A program made the position numbers and the translations under genes. A stretch of DNA of 64,000 nt. Source: Ctena decussata (Eukaryota > Mollusca > Bivalvia > Lucinida > Lucinidae). The stretch is taken from positions 1,543,501-1,607,500 of the forward strand of contig OZ022502.1 of assembly GCA_963989385.1 (NCBI GenBank). Reading direction: 5' to 3'. The notes under the pieces are model-generated. The model was not told the DNA's origin, made no database searches, and was given only the letters and a program-made list of their open reading frames with translations. Shown here one piece after another: positions 1 through 11,189 of the stretch (its first letter is position 1; each line of letters starts with the position of its first letter).

Positions 1-740
1 TCAATGGGTCAGCATGAAACCTAAATTAATACGTTCCATTGATGTTATCGATTTTGACTGCACTGATCAGAAATTGATATATTGTATGCTGGATACATAG
101 ACTTATGATTGTACTGCTAAGTTACTTGTCAAGGATTCTCAATTTTTTTATGTCTTCATTTTCATTAAATGAAGTTGAGGTACTTGTTGGTTTTGTTGTG
201 TCTATATGGTTTGATAAAGCTTTCATGTGATCTAAAATGTGGGCACTACAGTGGTGTTAAGGGAATGTGTGTCGGTGATAAAACTTTGCCCGGCTGTTTA
301 CTTTAATTTAGTTTATATTTTGTTGCCTTTAGGTTCAGAGCTTGTTTGAAAATATAACTGTGTTCCATTGCCCTTGTATCAATCAGTGTCAAATGTTATT
401 AATTTTTAGACTTTCAGGAATTATACATGCCATTCCCATGATTGCCCATTTTGAAGTTTACCATTGAAATCACAGTTATACTCTTGCTGTGTCACTGACA
501 TTCAACATCAGATTTTCTTTAAGGGCCACTGATGAGGCTTTGATAGCCAAACTTCCATATTCATAACTGTTTGGGGATCTGAAAATTAACCAGTAGCACT
601 TTTATTTTGTTACCACCAGTGATCTTATTCTCCTTTTGGGCAAAACGTCACTAGAAGGCCCCTAGTGAACAGGTCATTAGGAGGCCCCTAGTGACCTTTT
701 GCCAAAGATGCAGCTATATGTTGTTTGATAGGTTTTGCCA
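1..740. other. AT-rich DNA, no gene seen
   Basis: I see no convincing coding exon, RNA gene or complete repeat. A short near-duplicate around 653-705 (two versions of 'aggcccctagtgac') is the only local structure. It may be an intron or intergenic. Confidence 0.4.
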
Positions 741-744
741 CTTT

Positions 745-1610
745 CTGCTGGGTTCTTTTTTATACCCTGAAGTATGTCAAGGAGTATATAGATTTCATCT
801 TTCCATCTGTTTGTCCATTTGTCCATTAGTCTAACAGTCCCATTATCTTTGCGTTAAAGTTTTGCCTTAAGTTTATATTCTTTGCTTTGATTTCCAATAT
901 CATTTGGAACCTTTTGATATGTAACTAGGTTTACCAAAAGGTTCATGCAGATTATTTGACCTCATCTAAATGCTGCTGCTGATCTAAGGTCAAGGTCCCA
1001 GACTTGAACATTTTCGATAAGTTTTGCGTTAAGTTTATATTTTTGTTTATATTTCCAATATCCTTTGATGAAAACCTTTTGATATATGACTAGGTTTACT
1101 TTTAGGTTCGTAGCTGACATCATCTGGGTGCTGCTGAGCTAAGGTCAGGGTCACAGACTTATATATATGAGCTAAAGTTTTGCATTAAGTTTATATTCTT
1201 TGCTTTCATTTCAAATATTCTTTGATGGAATTTGTTGATATTTGACTAGCTTTAGTTCTAGATTGAAGCAGATTAGAGGACATCATTTGGATGCTGCAGT
1301 TGACCTAATGTCAAGGTCACACATTCAAACAGTTGCATTAAAGTTTTGTGTTGAGTTTATTCTTTCAGCCTATATTCCAATATTCTTTGAATGATACTTT
1401 TTATATGTGAATGGGTTTACTTCTAAGTTTATGCAGATTATTCGACATTTTCTAGATGCTGCTGCCTACCAAGGTCAAAGAGTTATACATTAGCATTAGG
1501 TTTTCTGTTAAGATTTGTATTCTTTTCTGATATTTGTAATATACTTTGATGGAACCTTTTTAACTTTGACTCAGGGCTTACTTGTAGATTCATACCAGGT
1601 ATTGAGATTG
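745..1610 (+). repeat. Degenerate tandem-repeat block, about 5 units of ~155-165 bp
   Basis: Units recur with the landmarks 'aagttttg.gttaagtttatatt', 'actaggtttact' and 'atgctgctg..ctaaggtcaagg'. They start near 850, 1015, 1170, 1335 and 1495. A run of CCAT/GTCC-type short repeats (about 800-830) precedes them, as in the better preserved cassettes at 11.3, 18.7 and 58.2 kb. I read this as a decayed member of that cassette class. Its ends cannot be placed. Confidence 0.6.
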
Positions 1611-3074
1611 GTTACATTAGATGGTGGTTTGGTTAGGTGGCTGCGGCTGCACCAGTCGGGGTATATGTGAGTCCCTTCTAACGTGCTCCAGTTCACTTTG
1701 TTTAGTGTCTAATCACTTTGCTAAGTTTGTTGTCATATTGCAGTCACGTCTGTTTGGTGATGAGGGAGCTGGTCATTTTGCACATAGTTTAGTGTTGTTT
1801 CTTGAGTTTGCATCTTATATAATCTACTGTTTCTCATTAGATAGGCAATCAAAGATGATTGTGGCTACTTCTGGGTCTTTCAGTTGTATTTTATTGTATA
1901 GCCTTTTGACAGCCGGAGTTTTCAAGAAAATCGCTTGAAAAGGGGGTGGGGTTGTACATCTGAATCTAAATGTTTACTTACCTGCTTGATGAGTGAAATT
2001 GAAAGTTTAATTGATAGGAGATGTGACTAGCTACACAATATATGACAATTTTCTCATGACGTCAGAGGTCATTGAACAGGGGTCATGCTCCCAAGAAGTA
2101 TGCACATGGACATTTTTTTTTTTTTTTTTTGCTTTTTGCTTTTTTATTTTTTTTAATTTTGATTTTCCTACAGATTTTCTCCTCTTTTTCTCCTCTCCTT
2201 ATTATGCTCCTTTTAATTGTGAATTTATCTTATTTTTGTTTTAGGCCAGCTTATAAGATTAGATTAGAGGCCATTTGAGAAAAAAAAACAAGATCAGAGT
2301 TGATTTGATTTTCAGAAGTGAATTTTTCAGTTTTTTTTTTTCATGTTTTTTTTTTTTTTTTTTTTTTTGGCATTTGCAAGCTTCTAGTGTTTTCCTTAAG
2401 TATGCATTTTAGAACTGAAGCTCAGAGCATGCAAGGACATGGTACTGGTATATACAGAGACATCAACATTAATAGAATACTTGAATGTTTAATAGAATAA
2501 TGACTGTATAATGTTATGAGGGTCGTTCAAAAAGTCATTGTCAGCTATAATTAGGTAACAATACACTATAGCAGTGAAAAGGATATGCATATGAGCAATA
2601 TAGTATCTTGAGTACTGGAAGAGATATCTCTATGATGTTTTTGGAGACACTTCACATGATCTAGTTGTCTCTTATAATATTATAATCTTAAAGCAAAATG
2701 CCATTATGTATAACATGTACTAGAATCACAAAATGTTGATGTGAATACAGATTGTAGAAATAATTGTTACTTTGTCAGGTTTTGTATACTACAGTATTGT
2801 ATATGCTAGGATTATGATAATTGACTTTTTACGTGGTTGTAACTGAAGAGCCTGGCTTTAAATATAGATGTCTAACTAGTAATATATTATAAATAAAATA
2901 AATAGTTACTGTGGTTCTGATGCATTTATAGCATTTCAGTCATAGCCACATTTCATATATTCATACAAATTGATGACAGCCAAGTAATTTAGTCTTGTGC
3001 AATTGGCAATAATACAGCATGTAGTTATATGTATTTTTATTGTACTAATTGAGACGGCTGTTGTCTTTGATTGT
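1611..3074. other. Non-coding stretch with poly-T tracts and a mariner-end relic
   Basis: Long T tracts lie at about 2110-2155 and 2325-2370. At about 2518-2545 the sequence 'gagggtcgttcaaaaagtca' resembles the terminal repeat of mariner-family elements, but no partner end or transposase is visible. Short open frames here are T-rich and unconvincing as genes. Confidence 0.4.
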
Positions 3075-5415
3075 GGGCATGTTCAAAAAAAATGTGACCA
3101 AAGTGTGACATTGGAGGTCAAAAATAAACACTCTGCCATAGGTTTAATTTTTATTCCAGACTTATCTTCAGTGCCTACAGTTTACAAAACTATATAAATT
3201 TTAATAATAGCATTATTAATAAAAATTTCCTGACAATTTTTGTGAAGAGATTTACACCAAAAATCTGTTAAAATGACCAAATTTTATGAAAGCTTTGGAA
3301 GCTAAAATCATTATCATATCACTTTAAGTTTCTATTATTTGATGCAGGGCACTTCCGAATTATGAAAATAAGTGCTGTTTTCTATCAGAAACCCCTGAAT
3401 GAAATAAAAACTTAAATTTTAACTTCATTTTGATACACTTTTTTAGAAGTAGAGTTTTAAAAACTTCCATATCTTCTCTTTACTTGGGTGTGCCTCAATA
3501 AAATGTGCATTGGGATGATGGCATATGAATAGAGAACTAATCTAGAGAATGATTGTTGATATAAAAACATACTGGTAGTGGTGATGCTATGTCAAAAATG
3601 TGCTAAAAGTTTCAAGGAATGTGTTACACTCCTGAGTATTATTTTCAAACTGCTGGAATTAGCATCACAAGAACTTAAATCATTGATTAAGTGTTCTATG
3701 CAATAAAGTAACAATGACTGCATGTTGTTAACATCATTTTTTTCAAAATTTATTGACCTTTTCAACAAGAAAACTTGGTCTGTTGCTCAGGAGTGTAACA
3801 CTTTCCAGCCATTTGTTGGTACTGTAAAAAAAAGTTGAATATTCTGCCTTTAGATTCCATTATGATGTTGTCTTCACTATAAATGCAACTTGCACTCATT
3901 GCTATAGGATAATCTAAAATCATATCTTTCAACTCAGTGCTTGGGTGTGCCATAATATATTTGCTAATCGGCTGTCTAAATGCACACAAATCAAACAAAT
4001 ACTGAATTTGATTGATTTCTTCTTCACTCTTTCTTTTGGAAAATGAACAGTTTTCTTTACCTGAATATCATCACCTGTTTACCAAAGACATTATAGAAAT
4101 AAAGTTCCATACCAGTTTCAGAAGCTGATGGTCACATTATAAATCAGTAGAAAATGTCCCTTCCTAAAATATAATTAACCTCAAAATCTTATCAAAACAG
4201 ATGGCTCTGCATCAAAAAACATTTTCAGATGTTGGAAACATTATATTTAGCATGAATTAATCCAAATATGTTGGTGTAGAGGAAGAAAAAGTGTCCAGAA
4301 TGGCATTAAACTAAAAGTGCTCAGGAGTGTAACACCTTGCGCAATACACATCATAACAAAATTAATTCACATAATATCATTATCTTGGTCACTTTTATCT
4401 TATCATTTTTCACAAAACACTTGATAGCCATGTAAGAATATTATTTGGAATGCCTCATAGTGATAGATATGAAGAAAATGGAATCTCAAAATCTTCAACT
4501 TTTGGTCACTTTTATGGCAGTAGAGCTTTATTTACGTTTAGAAGTTAAATTTATGTTCCAAAATTGCTTGAGGGGGGCTTGGTCTTCATGTATGTGCCTA
4601 ATAAATGAAAATGACACTGCTTGTGGTAAAGAAATAAGCTATTTTTGTCTTTTTAGAAAAAAGTGTTACACTCCTGAGTGGCTTAAATGGTATGTATGAA
4701 GAAAATAAGAGCCAAGATGAAGACAACCTGTGTACCAATTACCATGATGGGTCAATGACTTTTCATACATGGCATGAGAGTTGACTAAATCTACCCCTGG
4801 AAAAAGTTATGGGGTTTCAAATGACAAATGTTACACTCCTGAGTTCAAGGGGTACTTGAGAAGAAGTGGTTTACATTCTGAGATGGATGCTGGTACAGCA
4901 ACTGGAAAATTTGCAATACAATATACCATGTTTATTCAATGTTTCAGACCATGTTATAGAGATTAGAAGCCTCAAATGTAAAAATGACATCCATTTACAT
5001 GAGAACCTCTTCTTTTTTGGTGCACCAGAAATTCAGCATAGTGCTGTTGAGTTTAGCCTTACTTATTTCATGGGTGATGATGAAAGGACATAAATCTTAC
5101 ATTTTTATGCAGCCCAAAGGACTTGAAAGTCAAACAGATGGCTAACAGGTATGGTAACCAGCAGAGTTTTGTAAAAATGCAGGCAGAAAATTCAGTAGTC
5201 AAAAAAATGTCACACAAAAAGCGTTACACTCCTGAGTTTTTTGGCTATATTTTTGACCGTAACTTTTTTATTACTCAAACTATTTCAATGAATTTTGGCA
5301 GGTATCTTCAAGGCGACATGATACATCTTCAGCAACAAAGATAATGTAATATTAAAGCCCTGTTTTCTTTAAAATGCTCTGAAATGCTTCGGTCACATTT
5401 TTTTTGAACATGCCC
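3075..5415. mobile_element. 2.34-kb inverted-repeat element with six copies of a 14-base internal motif
   Basis: The ends are a perfect 25-bp inverted repeat, left 3075-3099 and right 5391-5415, beginning GGGCATGTTCAA. Both sides are flanked by TTGT (3071-3074 and 5416-5419), a possible 4-bp target duplication. Inside, GTTACACTCCTGAG occurs six times, near 3623, 4665, 4830 and 5223 on plus and near 3786 and 4320 on minus. The bases around the copies are unrelated. Only short frames exist and I recognise no transposase, so it is probably a non-autonomous or decayed DNA transposon of unknown superfamily. Confidence 0.75.
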
Positions 5416-5812
5416 TTGTGGCTTTCTGAGTGACATTCTCTTACTAGTTTGTTTGTTTGTAAAATGTAAAATTGTAAAACTTTCTTGAATTCAGGTTTTG
5501 TTGTTGTTTTTTTTTTTTTCTCATGAAAAAAAAAAGAAGATACTTGTTTACTTAATATGATATTGTAATAACGTATTCCTGTTGACTGTTCAGCAAGAAG
5601 CTGTTAATTTATTGTTGATGAAAATAAGTTTAATCATGTAAATTGATGCATAAAGGGGTTAATCTTTTATTCCATGACATCTTTACATATTGACTATATT
5701 TGTCTTTGTGTTGTCATGCTGACTAATGTTTTTTATTTGTGTGCAAGCTACTGTTTAGCCACTTGATGCAGCACTTCATTAACAGCCAATAAAGTTTAGT
5801 ATATAGTATTTT
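5416..5812. other. AT-rich spacer
   Basis: I see no gene. There are T and A runs near 5505-5535. Confidence 0.4.
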
Positions 5813-6046
5813 AGCCACAACACGAGAAATCCAACAAAGTGGTAATGCCCCCAGTGCAGACTCAGATCAACCTGGACAGTCGCCCAATTTCACCAGACTC
5901 TTCATTAATAGCTCTAAGGATAGCTAAGGGTCTAAGCTACCTCCATGCAGACAGCGAAGACTGATCAGACTGGGCAGATGCCCAGGCAGATCTGAGTCTG
6001 CACTGGACACACAACCCCATTGTTGGTCTTGTCGTGTCGCAGCTCA
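5813..6046. mobile_element. Foldback MITE, 'AACAAAGTGG' family
   Basis: The ends are complementary: 'acaacacgagaaatccaac' at the left and the reverse of 'gttggtcttgtcgtgtcgc' at the right. Internal arms carry 'gatcagactgggc', also in inverted orientation. Relatives lie at 28330-28555, 30957-31110 and 31196-31441. There is no coding capacity. Confidence 0.75.
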
Positions 6047-7603
6047 TTTTATCATAAACAAGCAGTGTTTGAAGGGCTTGATACACAGACAACTAGCTTA
6101 CTCATTTCAGAATCACAACAGTTACTTCAATAACATAGAGAAAGTCCTTCAGCTTTGTGAGCTTCCATTTGTAAGCCAGTTATTTCGTAACAACTATGTA
6201 AACTCCAGTGGAAGCTTATGTATATGAAAGCCGTCAGCATTGGACTGAATTTTTAAATGATGAAACCAAAAACATAAAGACTATGATATTTGCTAATCAA
6301 AAGCTATGTATTGAACTACACATCTGGTATTGAGAAGTATAGAAACTTCACTTGCAGAGGTGAAAAAGGGAATGATTGAGGCCAGAATACTTATTGGAAC
6401 ATACATACTACAGAAAAATGGATTTGTTTTATGGTGGATTTATGAGAGCTGTATGTCCCTAATATTATCTTGAGGAAAAAAAAAAAGTGTTACTACACAT
6501 TCTAGCTCATTCAAGCCTTCATCAACAACACAGTTCAATTTTACTATTCTTCAAGAGACTCTTATTAAAATTTATGAAGAAGACCATTACATAATTACTT
6601 GAAAGACTGGACTTTTATCCTTTAGATCCTTGTATGTTTCAAACTGTTTCAAAACCTGACCTGAGCAGAAATATTAAAGACAAAATTGGGAGAATCTTTA
6701 GGAATTGTTTTCACAATATCCACACATAAAACTGAAATTCAAGAGTACTCAGGAATAATGGCTGCCTGTATCACCATGTGTATTATAGACTTTTATTGAA
6801 TTTCAACAGGAATATGCATACTACAGAAAAATAAAGAAGCACAGTGTTTAAAATAACTGAATTTTGAAAAAATGCTTCATATCATCAATGCTGCAAAACT
6901 TGATCCTGACATGAATTTGTACGAACTGGTTGCATTTTTCTCTCAGCTTGGAAAATGAACTCATAATGAAGACAGATACTTGTATGCATTGTCTAGAACA
7001 GTGTATTCTCTATTTGAAAGTATTATAATAGTCAGTTGGAGTAGCTTTAGAGATTTTTAATCATAAAATGAAGTTTCAGCATTGTGACATTTTAAAAAGA
7101 CATTTGACACTAACTGTAGTGCTCCAGGAATAAATTGGAGGAGTATGCTGTCGAGGAGAAAACTACCAGTAGATCAGTAAAGGCCGATATTTCTTCAACA
7201 TCTTACTCCAGCTTCTCAATACTAGATCATTGTGTAGTTCAGTACATAGCTTTTGAAAATCAAAATAATTTTGAAAATATGATTATTGAATTAAAGCGGA
7301 AATCAGGGTAAAGACAGATGCCGAGTCACATTATAAAAATCCTCAGTATACTTCCATAGACACACACTTATCACAGAGATGGATATTTTTACTTGCCAGT
7401 CAAAATTGTTGAAACATCACTCTGTTGATATTAAAGTCTAATAAAAAAAAGTTCCTATCCTGTATGCACTACTGAGCAGAAAGGCAAAAAAATGCTCACA
7501 CATCAAAGTCTAACCCTATGTTTGTATGCTCACACTTCAAATATTTCCTCTGCATTATCAGTAAGCAGAGGCAATGTTTTTGGTGGGTATAAATGCATTT
7601 TAG
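6047..7603. other. AT-rich DNA without recognisable features
   Basis: I found no exon with protein similarity I can name, and no clear repeat. It could be an intron or intergenic. Confidence 0.4.
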
Positions 7604-7605
7604 TT

Positions 7606-7730
7606 TCACCCTTGTCAAAAATACAAGAGTCACATTACCACCTGTAAGTTTCAGATTAATGTAAATTTTACATAGTCTGAAACTTACAGGTGGTAATGTG
7701 ACTTGTATTTTTTGATAAGGGTGAAGAATT
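7606..7730. mobile_element. Near-perfect palindrome, ~58-bp arms (MITE-like)
   Basis: The left arm starts 'ttcacccttgtcaaaaatac' and the right arm ends with its near-complement 'gtattttttgataagggtgaa'. The arms meet around 7660-7675. The length and structure fit a small foldback transposon. Confidence 0.7.
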
Positions 7731-8033
7731 TCCATACTACATAAATTTGCTTGATTTTTATGCTCTTGCCCTCAGCATGATGTCAAGGGCATGTAGTGTT
7801 CAGGCCGCGCATACATGCTTACAAACATCTGTCTGTCAACCCATCTGTACGTGATTCTGTTAAACTCAGGTTAACATTTTTGTAACAGTTAGTTTATCAG
7901 AGTTCCGATTATTGTAGCAACTTGAAATTTGTATGAGAACATGTCTATGACTACAATAGGAATATACAAGAATAAGGTCATGATGGTCCATATGTTTGTT
8001 CATGTATATATATATAAATTCACCATATGAATT

Positions 8034-8642
8034 GAGCCAGTCTCTGTGAAAACCGGGCTTAATGACATAAAAATAAAAAAATAACCAACTGCATCACTGA
8101 AAAGTATTAGCTTTTCTAAACAGTTCCTGAACATTTGAGATGGTTACCATTATTCATTACTGAGATATGGACTTTAGAAGCGCACAGGTAGTGCAGATTC
8201 TTTATATGCCGATATTAACATCGTGCAAGTATCTTCTGACGTCAACATCATAACGTTTGTTTGAACTCGCTTTCGGTGCTTGTTACACAAAATAACTCGG
8301 CCAAAACGTGTGTTGTCTCATTTTTAATGTGTATTTCATAGCACAAACATGACAATTTGTATGATTTGACATTCTTTCTCAAATGATAGATCTTTGTAGT
8401 GTTATACCACATGTTTTCAAGGCTTTAGGGTTACCATGGAATAAGCGTTGTCATGGCAACATATGTCATATTTAAGACTGGATTTTGTCTGAATCCATAG
8501 GCTTTCTGTTATATCTCGATGCCTAATATATTTTCATTGAAACAAATAGAGGTCCGAAAAATCATTAATTTTGGCGTTTTTCCGTCGTTCACAATGTAAT
8601 TAACGTAATGTCATTAAGCCCGGTTTTCACAGAGAACGGCTC
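8034..8642. mobile_element. 609-bp element with ~35-bp terminal inverted repeats
   Basis: The left end starts GAGCCAGTCTCTGTGAAAAC and the right end is its inverse, ending GAGAACGGCTC. The interior has no open frame of note. A TATATATA-AAATTCACCAT block occurs on both sides (about 8005-8027 and 8643-8667), either a long target duplication or a pre-existing repeat. Confidence 0.75.
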
Positions 8643-8667
8643 ATATATATATATATAAATTCACCAT

Positions 8668-8989
8668 TTTATTATTAATGGTTGAAAGAAAATATTAGTA
8701 TAGCTTGTGCATTTATTGACCTGTTCTTCTATTAAATAAAATCAAAACTGTAACTGATTTAGTTGTTACTTTTAACCATTGTTTTGTTAAGCTGCTCAAA
8801 CAAGTCTTTTACCTCATTATTTTGTTTATGCATTCCACTAAATACAAATGTAGCAGCACTTACTACTAAGTAAATGCAGATACTCTGACCAAAAAAATCA
8901 GAAATGTTCCTTGCGTGGTCATCAGTCAGCCATATGAATTTTCTGTTGGTTGCTTGTTAGCTTACCTGTACAATTTAGCTTGAGTGGGA
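8668..8989. other. AT-rich spacer
   Basis: Nothing recognisable. Confidence 0.35.
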
Positions 8990-9440
8990 AGAATCTGGTT
9001 TGGTTCCTGTAACCTCTGGACTCCCCCCAAGATTTAGTTCTTGGACATATTGTATTTCTCATCTATATCAATGACCTACCAGACCATTAAACCAGATAAC
9101 ATCACAGGAAAGCTTATTTGCTAATGACAGGGCTACATACTTAACAAATGGAGGCATGTACAATGGAAAAGTGCCACAAACTTGGACAATTAAACTATCT
9201 TCATTGGAATCCAGCTCAACACAGAGTTCAACCCCTCTAAGTGCCAAGTGCTACCAGTGACAACATCCAGGAGGACATTAAATACAGTATACAGATAATA
9301 TGGTCAAGTCCTGGAGGTTGTCACAAGTGTAAAGTACTTTGGACGTTGAAATCTCTATTAACCTGTCCTGGAACTCCCAAATAGACTGAATCTGTGATTA
9401 TGTAAACTGATCTCTAGGTTTCATTAAAACAAACATAAAG
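8990..9440 (+). pseudogene. Decayed LINE reverse-transcriptase fragment (CR1/Jockey-like)
   Basis: Conceptual translation in shifting frames gives 'SGVPQDLVLG..VFLIYINDLPD', the motif-B region of non-LTR reverse transcriptases. It is followed by traces of the catalytic segment and of the 'W-x-FNPSKCQVLxVT' and 'LGFIK' regions. Stops and frameshifts break it throughout. Only about 450 bp remain and neither end is intact. The family (CR1/L2/Jockey group) is inferred from the motif style alone. Confidence 0.6.
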
Positions 9441-10021
9441 ACCAATGTTGTAGTTATATATTTTGTATTAACCTGTACAAATGTGACAATTTTTTTATTA
9501 AAAATGTGATAGCAAGTTTGAGCAAGAGATCTGGTGAGCTTTGTGGCCCGTGGGCCTCTTGTTTTCTTTATATGTCAGTTGTCTAGAACTAAACAAAACA
9601 ATAAATGGCCAAACAGTGAAAATTTTGTCTCATCTGGATTTTTCACTGTTTGCAATGGTATGTCCGAATTTACCCGCCTGTCCTAAGTTACCCGACTCTC
9701 CCCTAGAGTCAGTTCACAGAGCTTAAGTTTACGATACCTGAGGAGTTTTGATGAAATTTCTAAAATGTTTTTTTTAATTACTCTAATGTTCTTAAATATT
9801 TTGACACATGAATACCATTAAATCCTAATGAGACGGCTCATAATGAGCTGCCTCATCTAGATCTACACTTTTTGCCCAATAGTTTTATTATTCTCAGTTA
9901 CGTATGAGATAGATTGGCCAAAGAGTCATTTGAAATTTTGCGGATGGAAATTTTGTCATCTTTTTTTTATTGACGCTCAAAGGTTTAAAGTGTGTCAGAA
10001 GTTCATCCAGTCACTCAGTTT
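9441..10021. other. Spacer without recognised features
   Basis: No gene or full repeat seen. Pyrimidine-rich runs are present. Confidence 0.35.
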
Positions 10022-10135
10022 TTGTCTCGCCTGCGAAGCAGAGGCGAGACTTATGTATTGCTTTTCCGGTGTTGTCGTTGGCGGCGTAAACTTTGTTGAT
10101 TTTTCGTGTTTAGGTCATAAGCGCTGACAGGCGAC
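10022..10135 (+). repeat. Solo left end of a tandem-repeat cassette
   Basis: A 12-bp-arm hairpin GTCTCGCCTGCGAAGCAGAG-GCGAGAC follows a T run. This is the same design as the left ends at 11321, 18650 and 58173. No tandem core or right end follows. Confidence 0.5.
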
Positions 10136-10250
10136 ACACCGCATTCCGCAGAATTCTTGTTCTGTTTTAAGCATTTATTGCGGAACTCTGTCAGTGATAA
10201 CGATAAAGATTTACATAGGTGGTTAAAATTGACCTGAGGCTACAACAAAC

Positions 10251-10452
10251 AGTGCACCAGATAAGAAGGAGTAACAGGGATGATTTAGGGATAATTATCC
10301 ATTTTCTCCATAAAGCATATTTTGTGACCCATCATTAGCACCGTCTCGTAGCACCGTCTCGTAGAGACGGTTCTAATGAGAGGTCACAACATATGTTTTG
10401 GTTGAGAAGTAAAAAAAAATTATCCTCAGTTCCCCCTCTTATCTGGAGCTCT
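10251..10452. mobile_element. Foldback MITE, 'GAGACGGTTC' family, copy 1
   Basis: About 200 bp. The ends, 'agtgcaccagataagaagg' and '...ccctcttatctggagctct', are near inverse. Central arms carry 'ttgtgacc' and 'ggtcacaacatatg' around a GAGACGG hairpin, and the centre has an extra 'gcaccgtctcgta' duplication. A dozen other copies lie downstream. Confidence 0.8.
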
Positions 10453-10865
10453 GAACAAACTTTGCAGGCTTTCAAGCATCCCAAAACTCCCTAAAAAATC
10501 CTAAGTTTTTGAGGTCTCCCTAAAATTAAAACACAAACAAAAAAAAAAAACAGGCTGAATTCCTAAAAAATCATCATTCCTAATTTTTGTCAGTTTCCAG
10601 TCTTTGCACTATTAAAATTGGGAAACTGCTTTGCCGTTTTTACACATTTAAAATTGGGGAAACTGCACCCCCCCCCCTTTCCTTCTGACACACACTAACA
10701 CCTTTATTAGCTTTTCATCATAGAATTTCTGTCCATAAACTAGCCCACTTGCAATTGGTTTTGTAATGTGAATCCATCAGTAAGTAAATACTTGTTAGTT
10801 TTTCAAGATGCTTTAAAAGGCAGATATAGCATGATTTGTGTGTGTATGTTTGCTTGTAATAACCC

Positions 10866-11032
10866 TTAAATTATTGATTCCATTGTTGAAAATGGCCAGT
10901 GGCCCAGTAGGCAAATGCACCTGGGGGGGGGGGGGGGGGGGGGGGGGTGGCAAATTATTGATTCCATTGTTGAAAATGGCCAGTGGCCCAGTAGGCAAAT
11001 GCACCTGGGGGAGGGGGGGGGGGGGGGGGCAA
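10866..11032 (+). repeat. ~85-bp tandem duplication with long G tracts
   Basis: The segment 'ttattgattccattgttg...aatgcacctg' followed by a G run occurs twice (10869-10947 and 10955-11030). The first G tract has about 24 consecutive G. Open frames spanning it are low-complexity artefacts. G-quadruplex formation is possible but untested. Confidence 0.85.
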
Positions 11033-11189
11033 TTTCCAAAATACCAACTTCAGTGGCCCGAATTGATCTTTCTGGCAATAATAAATGAATGGAATCTGCC
11101 GCTAGTGGACAGTTTGGACCACAGTTCACTAATATTTTGGGCTGTTAAGCTTTTGGGCCAGCATATTAATCTTAAGAATTTATTGAACT

